Part shown: positions 11,339 through 20,699 of the stretch, in pieces
How positions within the stretch are numbered: position 1 is the first letter of the stretch
Layout: every line of letters starts with the position of its first letter
Origin: Larix sibirica
Taxonomy: Eukaryota; Streptophyta; Pinopsida; Pinales; Pinaceae
Assembly (NCBI GenBank): GCA_004151065.3
Contig: NWUY0304273363.1
Span: 1-36,697, forward strand
DNA: 36,697 bases
Direction: 5' to 3'
Notes under the pieces: generated by a model
Databases searched by the model: none
What the model saw: only the letters and a program-made list of their open reading frames with translations
Told to the model about the DNA's origin: nothing
Translations under genes and position numbers: made by a program

Positions 11339-11791
11339 TTATACTTCCCTTATGTGCACTGATGATAAAATATTTTGGTGGTATTGGTTGGCCCTCCTCA
11401 TGAAGATGACATCCCTCATATACATATAGGGGCTACCAAACACTACACCACAAACATAAAGGGGCACTACAATGGCTTCTACTAAAAGAAAATCTGCACT
11501 AATAAGAAATCTAAGATTACACTGCTTGGTAAGTTTTAACTCTAAATCCTTGTTCACCCATTCCAAGGGGTATGGATGAGGATAATTATTTACTTATAAG
11601 CCAAACTTACTTACCAGGTTATTTGCGATGAGGTTGGCCTGCAAACCAGAATCGAACAAAGCATCTACCTTGTTCTTTTTAATCTGAATCTTTATATGGA
11701 ACAACTTCGTCATATCGTTCTCGTCACTGTGATGGAGGCTACTCAGGTTCATCTCCTTATGCACTGTTGTGCAGACGATTTTATCATCCAC
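11339..11791 (-). pseudogene. Gypsy aspartic protease and following segment
   Basis: The frame 11791-11594 ends with KVDALFDSGLQANLIANNLV, a retropepsin active site with the catalytic D-S-G intact. The next frame, 11566-11339, reads WVNKDLELKLTKQC, then VVPLYVCGVVFGSPYMYMRD and FMRRANQYH. I recognise this as the C-terminal part of the protease region found in the same gypsy lineage as the RT below it. A stop at about 11594 separates the two runs. The protease would process the polyprotein; here the surrounding frames are broken, so no product is expected. Confidence 0.8.
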
Positions 11792-11879
11792 ATTGGAGTT
11801 GCTTTATACCTCCTTTCCCGCTTCCATGCCTATAAAATTCTTATTCTTGGACTGCTCTTGTTTGTGGTTCTTGGGCTTC

Positions 11880-12260
11880 AGCTCTGGATGTAGCTTCCAA
11901 CATTTTTTTTGTTGTGACCATCAATGTTGCAATGGTTACAATGGGTTTTAGGGTCCTTGCACACATGTGCAGTGGTGGTGGTGTTCTTATTTTTTGACTT
12001 TCCTCTTATTATTTTCGCATCCCTTGGTTCTTAATTGATTAAGTTTATCAGTTTATTCTTAAATTTATCCTCCCATTTTGCAATTAACTCTTGTAATCTT
12101 CAGTACTATGGGTATTCACATGATAGTTAGAACACCAGGGCCATCTAGACAAAGAGCAATCTCACACAACATGTCCTACCTCATTACAATTGTAACAATA
12201 GAAAGGTCCTCCTCTTCTGTTGGTTCTAGCTCCCCTATAATATCGTCCTCTTTCTCGACC
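11880..12260 (-). pseudogene. Gag nucleocapsid remnant with zinc knuckles
   Basis: On the minus strand, 12240-12120 reads TNRRGGPFYCYNCNEVGH, then a stop, then DCSLSRWPWCSNYHVNTHST. The Cys codons at 12195-12197 and 12186-12188, the His codon at 12171-12173 and the Cys codon at 12156-12158 form C-x2-C-x4-H-x4-C with a TGA inside the last spacer. A second knuckle at 11945-11890 reads HCNIDGHNKKN and, after an indel in a run of eight A, CWKLHPEL. Retroviral-type CCHC knuckles bind the element RNA. The upstream Gag capsid part is not clearly visible, though 12.3-12.42 kb may hold its end. Confidence 0.75.
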
Positions 12261-12419
12261 TCTCAATGTTATTTTCAATTATATCAATTTGGAGTCATAT
12301 CATATGGAACTCCTTTTATCCTCTAAAGGGCTTAACACAGGAACCAATGTTGTTCCACATCTTATTAAACTCCTTTACCCCAAAATTATGGGTACCACAT
12401 AGAGGATCCACCATGAACC

Positions 12420-13010
12420 AAAACCATCCTAGTCAATGGAGATCTCACCAAGACAAATCCTCTCGGACCAGGTTGTGAAACTAAATGAAAAGCCACAACT
12501 AGAACTGAACTACTACTACTGCTCTGGTTACCAATTACTAAACTTGAACTGAGACTGCTACTACTTCCTCCCAACACTGCTCCAATATGAACGCTACTAC
12601 TACTTCTACCTATATGTTATACCAAGGAAAACTTTATATGGAGTTATAGAAATAAAATACCATATACTTCAACTATGCCAGGGGGGGCATTAAAAACTGA
12701 GTTTGTTCCGTTGATTTAAGGCACTCCTTCCGCAACTATGGGGGATTCACTCACTAGACTATCTCCATCCTGAGCAGGATCAAGTGACTCTAGTTGTTCT
12801 ACAACCTCTTATAAGACTGGCTCTGCTTGATAGGTCTATATTCCAACATTCCTCACAACAACCTCATTATATCTCTCTTCTTACTCTGTAGACACTCCTT
12901 ATCCCCAGTGTCCTTTAACTACGTTGTCTTCCACTACTAAAAGGAAGAAGATAGAATATGGGGAATTATGTCCTTTCCAAGGAAAAGAGTCTAATTTCAC
13001 CCTATTGATG
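12420..13010. other. Unassigned; possible 5' part of the gypsy element
   Basis: No supported gene. Serine-rich antisense runs such as the minus frame 12577-12386 come from clusters of ACTACTACT-like trinucleotides and are low complexity. If the minus-strand gypsy element continues upstream it should hold the Gag core here, but I see no conserved block. Confidence 0.35.
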
Positions 13011-14480
13011 ACATGGGGTGAGCAGTTGGAAAAGACAGACAGGTTCGGGAAATGGCCGGCTGCACTACTATGTATTGAAGCCACCATCCAATGTTGAGCA
13101 GGTGGTAGCCCACAGGGAAAGGTGTATGGTCTTATATTTCTTTTCCATGAATGGGGCTTCCTATTTACGTATGCCCATCTCCTTCCCTAATATCTTGCTT
13201 GCCTTGCGAAAAGAGCGCACAATACCCTATTTAATAAGAGACCTATCTGACCCATCTTAATACCCCACCTTATAGATAGTAGCGAGTGGAGAACCGGCTT
13301 TTGCCTAGTTTATGGGAAGGCTTTACTTGAGTTTTTATTTTATCCTATTTCTGGGGCTTACGCAGCTCTGGCCGGTGATCGTTACCCCCTCGGTCACCCC
13401 AACCAGAGAACACGCTATAGGCCTGTAGTCTTCTTGTTCGAGCCTTCTATTGATTAATTTTTTTTTTACCAGCGATGGGGCAGTATAGCAGATGGATTCA
13501 CCAAGTAGTTATTTAATTTAATTAGTCCTTCGTTCAATCCTGGTTATCGTATCACTACGAGAGATACGATTCAACCAAGAACCCTATTTGTACGCACGGT
13601 GGCGCTTGCTTCCGTGGATCAGGAGTGTTTCATTCATATATTAGCCGGGGGAGGCTTAACTTGTTTTGATTAGATAGTTTTACGCCCCCTCCCGCAGTAT
13701 CAGGTTTAACACGCTTGAATCCCGGTTTACAATGTTGTGTTTCAACGTATAATCTATCTCCCGCCACAGACAGGGGATTTTTTTGACGAATGAATCATAG
13801 ATATGACAAATCTTGGAAGCCTTGCCAGCCAGTATCCTCTGGTGGGTTCTTCCAAGACAGACCGTACATCTAGCTAGCCAATTAATTGAAATAAATCCGG
13901 TTAGTTCGGCAGCTAGAGACCAGTGTATTTTTTCATATCATTATTTACGATTCAGAGAGCAACGATGTCGGCCCTATCTACCGTATTGCTTAGAATTGGC
14001 TGAAGTATCTTTCCTTACACTCTATAGGTTCAAACTCCTATTATCACCAGTTCCCGAGCTAATTAATCTTGGGCTAATTACTCTTGTGATTAAATCTCTT
14101 CTACCTATGACTAGATTGAATCCCTAATATATACCTCATATCTTCCGAACAACGACAAAAGACTACTCGACCACCAGCGCTTTAACCCCTAACTACAAGA
14201 TCCCCTTCTAAATTTTTGCCATCCCTTACTAAGAGGGAGAGGGGAGTAGGATACCCTGATTGGAGTAGTATTTTTTAGAAGAACACCTTTATGAAATGTA
14301 CAATATTAAGTAAAAAAATAATCCCTCTGAAACCCTTTGGAGTGTCCTGAGAGGTAGGTATTTTGCAGCATTCTCCGCATTGTCAAAGTTCTATTATTAT
14401 AGCTATCTTTTGCCTCCTCTACCTCTGTTTCCGTCTTTGCCTTTGCCTCTACCTCCTCTGTGGGTTCCGTATATGGAGAC
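13010..14480. other. Unassigned block with orphan ORFs
   Basis: GC-richer than the gypsy element to its left. Open frames at 13018-13260 (+, 80 codons) and 13813-14127 (+, 104 codons) resemble nothing I know. The 13813 frame has a hydrophobic C-terminal half (leucine-rich from about residue 55) and no convincing start context. A pyrimidine-rich simple repeat built on CCTCTACCTCTG and TTTGCC lies at 14405-14465. I see no tRNA, intron or conserved mitochondrial exon. Confidence 0.35.
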
Positions 14481-15720
14481 ATTAGGGAGTTTAGCTTAAG
14501 TGGTTAAAGTCATCAGGTGGGGCTTTGACTATTATAAAAATTATGTGTGATAGGTTTTTGATAATGGGCTCTAAAAGAAAATAGAAATAATAGGCAAATT
14601 CCCGATGTAAAAAATAATCATGTGTATCCGTGTAAGCAGGAAATGAGCTAAGAGCATTTATAGACGCTAAGAAGTTAGCTTGGAAGTTCTGTTAATGAAG
14701 CACATAATGAATGTTAGCTATTTGGAATCTGTGAAGTAGATAGACTATGATCTTTTCTTTTATAAGGGTGGTATCATATATAATAGACTTCCTTTACAAT
14801 TGGTTGATCATAAGTTAGAAGTCCCCATATGTTTGGATGGAGAAAGTGACTAAGTCCATAACAGTGTAAAGGCCAAGGATCAAGGCTTTATACTAAACTA
14901 TGTTACTGATGCAAGGAATAAAAAGCAATCACAACTACTACAAATAGCTATAGTCTTTATTCCAACCTACTACTAAAGAGCACTACTAATGACTATAAAG
15001 AGCACTAGCTACTACAAGCAAGAGTCTAAATAGCAAGAGTATTACCTATTGCTAATTCCTTCTACTTCAAAGTACCTAAGTATTTCCTACTCTTACTATT
15101 ACTGAGTCTTAGAGTATTATACCTACTCTTTACTAATTATATCCTAAGACTTTCTCTATCCTATTCTATCCTAAGCTTATCTAAACTTAATTAACCTATC
15201 AAATACCTATAAAATAATTAATGGATATTCTTTCTTTTTTCACCATAAAAACAGAGCTGCAATGGAACACCTTAGCCTTCAATTCAACAAGCACTTTTCC
15301 GGCGTAGTTTTACTAAGACAATGCCACTGACTACTATATTGATCTAACTACACTATTTCGTTAGTAAAGGAATAAAAACTTCTGCTATAGTTAACAAGAC
15401 TATCTAATAACTCTCCTCTTTACTCATCCTTAGGTCACCCCTAACACTTTATAAGTAATCTATAGCTCTATAAGGAAGATAGAACTTCTCTTATTATTAG
15501 TTCATGGAATCTATTCCTCATTACTCATTCTTAGTAAATCCTAACAAATGGAATCTTGGAATCTATTCCTCTATCAGGAACAATAGGAACTGGTATATAG
15601 AACTTGGTATAAAAGTAAGATACTATGTACTCATTATTAATAACTCCTTACTTGGAAGATATTCCAGTTAATCTATTACTTCTCATAACATTAGTTCAGC
15701 ATACCGTTGATTCATTTGGT
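14480..15720. repeat. ORF-poor, AT-rich stretch with short imperfect repeats
   Basis: No gene. The stretch is built from repeated words: AAAGAGCACTA at 14974 and again 23 bases later, GGAATCTATTCCTC at about 15507 and 15558, and many ACTACTA, CTTACT and CCTAAG words. The texture is the same as that of 28.5-29.5 kb and of the large ORF-poor block 31-35.5 kb, which suggests a common class of sequence. Confidence 0.4.
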
Positions 15721-15771
15721 CCGCCCTTCTCGCAAGCTCGGGAGCCTTGATCAGATAGAGATCAGGGCGGA
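15720..15771. other. Compound stem-loop
   Basis: TCCGCCCT at 15720-15727 pairs perfectly with AGGGCGGA at 15764-15771, closing a 36-base interior. Inside it, TGATC and GATCA form a five-base-pair stem with a seven-base loop (15747-15763), and CTC and GAG words allow a second small hairpin before it. The geometry recalls a shortened tRNA-like fold, but there is no T-loop consensus, no CCA context and no readable tRNA identity. It could be a processing or termination hairpin. Confidence 0.4.
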
Positions 15772-15919
15772 TATGTATGCCCTACAAAAACTTATAGATA
15801 TATAAGTAAGAGACCAAGCCAGTAGATAGATAAGTAAGGGCACTCTGGTTCTGGTTTCACCCGCTCTGTTCATACTCAGGTCTGTCCATCCAGTGCGTGC
15901 TTAGGTCGAAGGTTCGGTT

Positions 15920-16200
15920 TATTTAAGTACCCCACCCGGCTCCCCCTTATTTATAGGGGAACGTTATTGAAGTGAAGCGTCCCGTGTTAAGTGCTCGCTG
16001 GTGACGATTTAACTGTGTAACGATGGGCTGAGTGGTATGTTCCGTGAGGTGCCAAGGTCGAGGAGGAATAATTGATCGGGAGATAAGTGGGCAGTTATCA
16101 ATTGATAAGATGGTGTATCGGTGTCCTCCTTAAGTATCCTACCTCGCTCCCCTTTATAGGGTGGATATAACGTAAAATAAATGAAGCGTACCGTGTTCAT
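15920..16200. repeat. Diverged direct duplication, offset about 207 bases
   Basis: The segment from about 15925 (AAGTACCCCACCCGGCTCCC) is repeated in diverged form from about 16132 (AAGTATCCTACCTCGCTCCC). Both copies are followed by TTTATAGG, an AACGT or ATAACGT word, TGAAGCGT and CCGTGTT in the same order. The matching part is about 70 bases. The minus frame 16009-16200 lies across it and is probably incidental. Confidence 0.5.
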
Positions 16201-16518
16201 TCAGTTGGACCTGTATAGGTGCTGCTCTGGTAGCAAGATCAAAGAGAGAAGAGGGGGGGTATAGGTTTAGTGGAAACACTTAAGTAAAGGCCAAATGTGC
16301 TTTATATCCACGAGGGAACCTTTACTACTATCCTCTTGGTTTGGTTGGCCCTGCAGGGTAAAGTATTTATGGGAAAGACCTTCCTACTATCCTTGCAGGA
16401 AAAAAGCTGTCTGGGTGAGTATGTATGGGAGGGCCGTCGGTGGGTAACCTAATCTAGGAACCATTCGTGCCTAGCTAGCGATATACGGCGTAGTTAGGTA
16501 CCATACTCCATCTGACCC

Positions 16519-16995
16519 CTATCTACTAACCTCTGGGATGACGAGCATGTATGGTAGGTGGTGCCGGTGGGTGAAATTGCATGGGATGCTGGGTAAGAAC
16601 TGTTGGATGGCGTGTAGTCCATCCAATCTAAAAGATTCAGGTCTGTGAGCCTTGAGAAAGGGTGGTAAAAAGTAATGTTGGTAGGTCGATCCTGAGCCCA
16701 TGGATTTCATTTCACTAGGAATATAAACTGGAATAAAGTGCCTAGTTGTAATTATTATATTAAGTCTTTGTGGACCCATATTCACTTTACCGAATCTCAC
16801 TAGTAGCTGATCCGGAATCAGAAGCAGACACGATTGCGTATCTATAAAATCCAATAGTGGATCCCAGCCAGCCCCAGTGCTAGCTTCTATGCCAATGCCA
16901 GTCCCAGATCCTAACAGGACATTTGAAAGTAAAAACACCAGCATGGGCAGTTTATTCAGATGGGATTTACCATTTATAGTTGCAAAGCCCCCCAT
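16519..16995 (-). CDS. Orphan ORF, 158 codons, possible membrane segment
   Basis: This is one of the longest uninterrupted frames in the window after the RT fragment. I do not recognise it. The N-terminal part, about residues 17-35 (PMLVFLLSNVLLGSGTGIGI), is hydrophobic and could be one membrane span. It is followed by a Gly/Thr/Ala-rich stretch to about residue 45 coming from an imperfect GGGACTGG-like repeat in the DNA. The rest has no clear motif. The chosen start is the ATG at 16995; an in-frame stop lies about 12 codons upstream. No neighbour shares its strand closely. Conserved orphan ORFs of this size are common in plant mitochondrial DNA and are often not expressed. Chance cannot be excluded. 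Confidence 0.3.
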   Translation of the reverse strand: MGGFATINGKSHLNKLPMLVFLLSNVLLGSGTGIGIEASTGAGWDPLLDFIDTQSCLLLIPDQLLVRFGKVNMGPQRLNIIITTRHFIPVYIPSEMKSMGSGSTYQHYFLPPFLKAHRPESFRLDGLHAIQQFLPSIPCNFTHRHHLPYMLVIPEVSR

Positions 16996-17174
16996 TCTAG
17001 GTTCTGTAATATAGCCCGCGGGATCTATTCATGCACTAAAAAAAGAGCGTATCTTCTAGTTTTATAGCCATAGGAACCACTAATCATATATTATTCAATA
17101 GATAAAGGTAGAGGAAAAAGGGAAGGATAAGCCCTCCGGCCAAGTCCATCCAAGGCTCTTGCACGGGCAAATAA

Positions 17175-17510
17175 TTATACGCAGTAATTCTGACCATGAT
17201 CCACATTCGAAGGTGGAACCATACCGTCCAGGACAGGCGAATGACGTAGGTGCTGGGTCTCAATTCCGATCTCTAACCATCTATGCTTGAACTCGAACAA
17301 GCTTTCATATAAATGCCTGGGTTCACATGGTTCGACCTGCGGGTAGCGGTATACACTTGTTGCAGGAGATAGGGTAGTGTGCGGGGGCCTACCTTGTGTG
17401 GTTGTGTTTACCAATAGTTCCTGATTGGTACAGCTAATTATGCAGTGACTCAGGATGCAGAGAAGCTTGTTGTGTTGCTGCATAAGCCATTGACCAATCC
17501 GTCGGGGCAT
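17175..17510 (-). CDS. Orphan ORF, 111 codons
   Basis: Open frame of unknown meaning starting at an ATG at 17510 and ending at 17175. The protein is hydrophilic with a histidine- and proline-rich middle, six cysteines (four in the first half), and no signal peptide or membrane span. I see no motif of a known family. It lies 180 bases upstream of the orphan frame 16519-16995 on the same strand, but no promoter or shared regulation is visible. It may be fortuitous. Confidence 0.2.
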   Translation of the reverse strand: MPRRIGQWLMQQHNKLLCILSHCIISCTNQELLVNTTTQGRPPHTTLSPATSVYRYPQVEPCEPRHLYESLFEFKHRWLEIGIETQHLRHSPVLDGMVPPSNVDHGQNYCV

Positions 17511-17575
17511 GTTGGTAGTTAGGCCTGGATCCTATAAATAAGGGAAGTAAAGCACCTTTATACCGATTTTATTAA

Positions 17576-18106
17576 TGCTCTATTAGCTTATGGAGTTACT
17601 TCAGCGGTGTCCTATTGGTTTCAATGCTAGGACTGCTTGCTTTGCTTTCGCTTATTTATCCGTGGGTGGTGCCCCCGCCTTTGGTGGTTATGAATCAATG
17701 GCTTCTACGGGTGCTTTCACGCAGTAAAGATCTGGAATTGCTTCAGGATTTGTTACCCCTATTATTAATAACTCGATCTCGTACTTTAACAGGTGAGACA
17801 CTTCTGGGTTTAATAAAAGATGGATTGAATGCATATATAAAATACAATCGAATAAGATAGCCGGAGCCTTCAGCTATCTTTACTTCTGCTTACCGTGGTG
17901 CATTAACTGGATACGCTCAATTTTTTTTAGCTATGGTGGTCCTAAAATCGGAAGGAGTGCGTGCTCAGATGCTTGCTCTGCTCCTGCCTTTCCTTTTGCT
18001 AATGGTGATGGGTTTTTTATTCGGTTCCGAAACCGGTGCTTTTAACCAGGTCCTGCTGCTGGGATTCCTCAACGGGTGGATCTGCGACTGGAGGTTATTT
18101 AACTAA
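17576..18106 (+). pseudogene. Hydrophobic reading frame interrupted by one TAG
   Basis: A single frame runs from just after a stop at 17573 to a TAA at 18104 with only one internal stop, TAG at 17858. The first Met codon is at 17624. The left part (17615-17860) has a strong leucine-rich hydrophobic stretch at its start (LGLLALLSLIYPWVV) and a second around LLQDLLPLLLI. The right part after the TAG ends with another hydrophobic helix, LALLLPFLLLMVMGFLF, at about 17970-18020; its own ATG is at 17933. Taken together it would be a three-span membrane protein of about 160 residues. I recognise no family, and it does not match any standard mitochondrial complex subunit known to me. Either a decayed gene, two small ORFs or chance. 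Confidence 0.3.
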
Positions 18107-18137
18107 TGAATCCACATTTTATTGAAAATAACCAAAT

Positions 18138-18305
18138 ATGCTTCTGGCTTTTTTGCTGATTCAAAGTAAACAACTGACATTGGCATGGAAGCTGGGACAG
18201 GAAGGAATACTCATACGGGCGGATAAACTGGGACTCGAACTGGCGGGGACGCTTCCTCTACAACGAGCTATAAAACTAAAAGGGATGCTGCGAAGAGGAT
18301 GCTGA
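18138..18305 (+). CDS. Small orphan ORF, 55 codons
   Basis: It starts with ATG at 18138, 32 bases after the end of the interrupted hydrophobic frame and in a different frame, and stops with TGA at 18303. The first nine residues are hydrophobic (MLLAFLLIQ) and the rest is basic and leucine-rich, with RAIKLKGMLRRGC at the end. No family is recognised. The close spacing and same strand could hint at a gene cluster with the upstream frame, but the size is within what chance produces in this composition. Confidence 0.2.
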   Translation: MLLAFLLIQSKQLTLAWKLGQEGILIRADKLGLELAGTLPLQRAIKLKGMLRRGC

Positions 18306-18309
18306 TCAA

Positions 18310-19600
18310 TAAGGTAAACTACTGCTTACTATGATGATGCTTGCTGTGATGCTTATGGCTTTCCACTCCTACCTATGTTGGTTCCTTTTTATTTGTCTCA
18401 CGTGTATCTGTAACTCCCACTATTCGTTTGTCAAATCCTATATGTGGGTGCAGTTCGAGTTCCCATTGTTTGAGTTGAACCAAGAGCAAGGGCATCATCT
18501 ACGGTTTCAGATCCAAATCCCGTGCGTGCCATAACCTCGCCCAGGATCCCTTCGAATAGTTCGAAAGCTCGCAGCGTCCTTTCTTTCCAGGTAGAGAACC
18601 CACTTACCTCTAAACTAAGCCCTGCCCAATCCGTGTAACATCCTGCCAGATTGACTATGGAGGGGGGGATATAACTTATATATAGTAGGTATACACAAGC
18701 TAGGGACTTCTTTTCCAGCACGAGATATATTATGTTAGAACTAGTAGCTGAATTATATTTATGCTATTACGTTCGAGCAAGTTCACTTATGCCACCATTG
18801 CATAAGACATATTTTCATAGCGTTTTTGAAGGGTATTTACACGCGATGTATCTTTAGTTTATATTGTCTGTGGTATCTGACCTATCAATGCTCTAATTTG
18901 ATGCTTTTATTTAATAAGTGGGGATAAAGTGCAATGGTGTGATAGAGGGATAAATGCATGTTGAATTTGAAGTGCAATAGTCATGTAAGTACTTTATTAT
19001 GTATGAGTTTGTTAATAAGTCAGGACCTTTAATTGAAGCCTAATACTTTTAGAGAGAGCACTAACAAAATGGCATTTAAGAAGGAGCTAATGAAATCCGG
19101 TCTACAAAATGAAAGGGGGGGCGTTCGTAGGCAGCAAGCAAAGGATAGGCGTTACAGACCAGCCAGCTATTGGTTTGAACGACTTAAACATTTGCGGTGG
19201 TTCTATGGTCACTTAATACCCCTTAAGATAGATTTCAATTTGGGGTGCTTATCGAGCTTTTTTATCTATAAACAATGAGGTTTGTGATGCTTCCATCCTT
19301 CCATAACTAAATCCATCCATCAATAGTTTACCCAGACCAATCACTCACACTGTTGGGCGAATCATATACCGCTTATGAAGGTTATGAAGGCGGAGCACCA
19401 GTCAGGGATATAGGTTATTTGGAATAGCTAGTAGCAAATAAAAAGTATATGGGAACTGCACAGGCAATAAATAAGTATACAAATAATAATACCCTAATAA
19501 AGACGGCTGCTCTGTTATGAAGGACCTAATAATACCAATTCAGTTCTATCTACCGAGAGCACAGCACAGCTAGCGCGTAGGAAATAGCACCCACCTTAAG
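18310..19600. other. Unassigned stretch
   Basis: Open frames at 18331-18534 (+), 18431-18721 (-, 96 codons) and 19033-19278 (+, 81 codons) match nothing I know. The 18431 and 18331 frames overlap on opposite strands, so at most one can be real. No RNA gene is visible. Confidence 0.3.
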
Positions 19601-19659
19601 CAAGCCCCACAAAGAAGGGAGTATAAGTATAACCTTACTAGAGAATATCAGCAAGCCTA

Positions 19660-19725
19660 AAGGGAATTAAGATAAGCAAGCTCATAAGCAAGCCTTAACT
19701 AGCAAGCTCATAAGCAAGGTATTCC
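19660..19725. repeat. Perfect 18-base direct repeat, 26-base period
   Basis: AGCAAGCTCATAAGCAAG occurs at 19675-19692 and again, unchanged, at 19701-19718. Shorter AGCAAGCC words precede it at about 19595 and 19650. It looks like a small recent tandem duplication inside an AGCAAG-rich stretch. Confidence 0.75.
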
Positions 19726-19729
19726 CAGC

Positions 19730-19980
19730 CCAGTTATGAATGGCATTGGGTGCATCGACTCTTGGATCGACTGCATGTCCACCTGGGATCGAGTAGCGGT
19801 ATCGAGTGCATTGACTCCTTCCTGGGATCAACAACTGGCTATCGGCTATCCTCTATGGCGTCTATGACTATGACCTTCTGTCAATGACTGTTTGGCTACG
19901 ACTACTGAGCTATGGGCTATCGGGGCACTGACTGTAGCTTCTGGGCTCTGAATGTTGTATGATCCTCGAACAGTTGCATC
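19730..19980. repeat. Low-complexity stretch of ATCGACTG / GGCTATCG words
   Basis: The stretch is composed of imperfect repeats of words such as ATCGACTG, GGGATCGAGT, CTATGGCGTC and GGCTATCGGG with no fixed period. It has no ORF. It joins a purine-rich stretch (AGAGGTATAG, GGTAGAGGG words) at 20030-20140. Confidence 0.5.
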
Positions 19981-19999
19981 GTATGTAACGCGTCATCCA

Positions 20000-20464
20000 T
20001 CAATTCGAGAAAATTTCCATTCTTCTGTAGCGATAGAGGTATAGTAGAGATCGAGGTCTAGGTTTAGGTCGAGTTTCTAGATAGAGGTTCTGGGTTGAGG
20101 GTCCAAGGTAGAGGGTATAGGGTAGAGGTATATGTCTATGTATGGCTGCTTCTTCTATGTGGGCCTTCTCTTTTATCTTGGCCATTAATGGTTGCTTTAT
20201 CCTTCGGGTATGTGTTGTAAGGTGACTCGGGTATGTGGGAACGGGGGTAACATAATAAATATCGTTCTTCGGTGGATTGATAGGGTCCTTCTCCTTTCTT
20301 GTATGGCGATATCTCCTTTTATCTCGCCTGGTGGGACCATGGCTAAATCGATATGCTAATCTGAAAACTTCTTGGCTCAAGGATTTCCGGTGGGAACGAT
20401 GGTAAAGATAATAAATCTTTTCATTTGGTGGATCGCTGGGTTTTTTATCCCTCCTCTCCCGCAT
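20000..20464 (-). CDS. Orphan ORF, 154 codons, basic with internal repeat
   Basis: The frame encodes a very basic protein rich in Arg, Lys, Pro and Tyr. An internal repeat is visible: PPNEKIYYLYHRSHRKSL near residues 13-30 and PPKNDIYYVTPVPTYPSHL near residues 64-82. It reflects diverged copies of a DNA repeat beginning GTGGGAACG on the plus strand. The C-terminal part (RPKPRPRSLLYLYRYRR) comes from a purine-rich simple repeat. Because most of the frame is explained by non-coding-looking DNA repeats that also occur outside it, I think it is more likely a by-product of repeat structure than a gene. Confidence 0.2.
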   Translation of the reverse strand: MRERRDKKPSDPPNEKIYYLYHRSHRKSLSQEVFRLAYRFSHGPTRRDKRRYRHTRKEKDPINPPKNDIYYVTPVPTYPSHLTTHTRRIKQPLMAKIKEKAHIEEAAIHRHIPLPYTLYLGPSTQNLYLETRPKPRPRSLLYLYRYRRMEIFSN

Positions 20465-20500
20465 CTGGATTGATAGGGGCCTTCTTGGCGAGTGCTGCCT
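20225..20500 (+). repeat. Degenerate repeat family, plus orientation
   Basis: Copies begin near 20235 (GTGGGAACGGGGGTAAC), 20328 (GTGGGACCATGGCTAAA) and 20390 (GTGGGAACGATGGTAAAG), each followed by an AT-rich ATAATAAAT-like word and, in two cases, GGTGGAT. A partial copy, GGATTGATAGGG, occurs at 20274 and 20468. Identity between copies is moderate by eye. The spacing is irregular (93 and 62 bases). Confidence 0.55.
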
Positions 20501-20699
20501 TACTTGGTGGGCTGTTCTCCTCTAGGCTTCTGGTAAATCACTCAACCTCCCTTACCTGAATGTTTATTTCCTCTCGCAAGCAATAATGGAAAGGATTATG
20601 TGACGTGAATGGCTTATGTGTGCTGTGATGTGAATGGCACGTGAGTTTCCCATGTTCTCACCAAAATAGAGAGCCAAGTTGTTCACATACGTGATATAT

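Larger units (their letters stand above)
9280..12420 (-). mobile_element. Degenerate Ty3/gypsy retrotransposon (Gag to integrase)
   Basis: Read on the minus strand, motifs occur in the canonical Ty3/gypsy order: Gag zinc knuckles (about 12.2 and 11.9 kb), aspartic protease (11.6 kb), reverse transcriptase (11.3-10.4 kb), RNase H (10.2-9.85 kb) and integrase H2C2 zinc-binding domain (9.7-9.4 kb). The catalytic core of the integrase and both LTRs are missing or unrecognisable, so the copy is truncated at both ends. The coding frame is broken many times. An intact element of this type would copy its RNA into DNA and insert it in a nuclear chromosome, which suggests nuclear origin if the window is organellar. 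Individual domains are listed separately. Confidence 0.85.

Noticed and set aside
12386-12577. Serine-rich minus-strand frame as a gene
   Set aside because: It is a translation of ACTACTACT-like simple repeats with no other support.
14640-14860. Possible LINE RT palm segment in the 14.64-14.86 kb sequence
   Set aside because: Isolated hydrophobic and basic words looked suggestive, but no conserved block could be aligned in order.
18215-18245. GGGACTCGAACTGGCG, resembling the complement of a tRNA T-arm
   Set aside because: No acceptor stem, D-arm or anticodon arm can be placed around it on the minus strand.
18431-18721. 96-codon minus frame as a gene
   Set aside because: No motif, no neighbour and overlap with an opposite-strand frame; it is mentioned only as an unassigned ORF.
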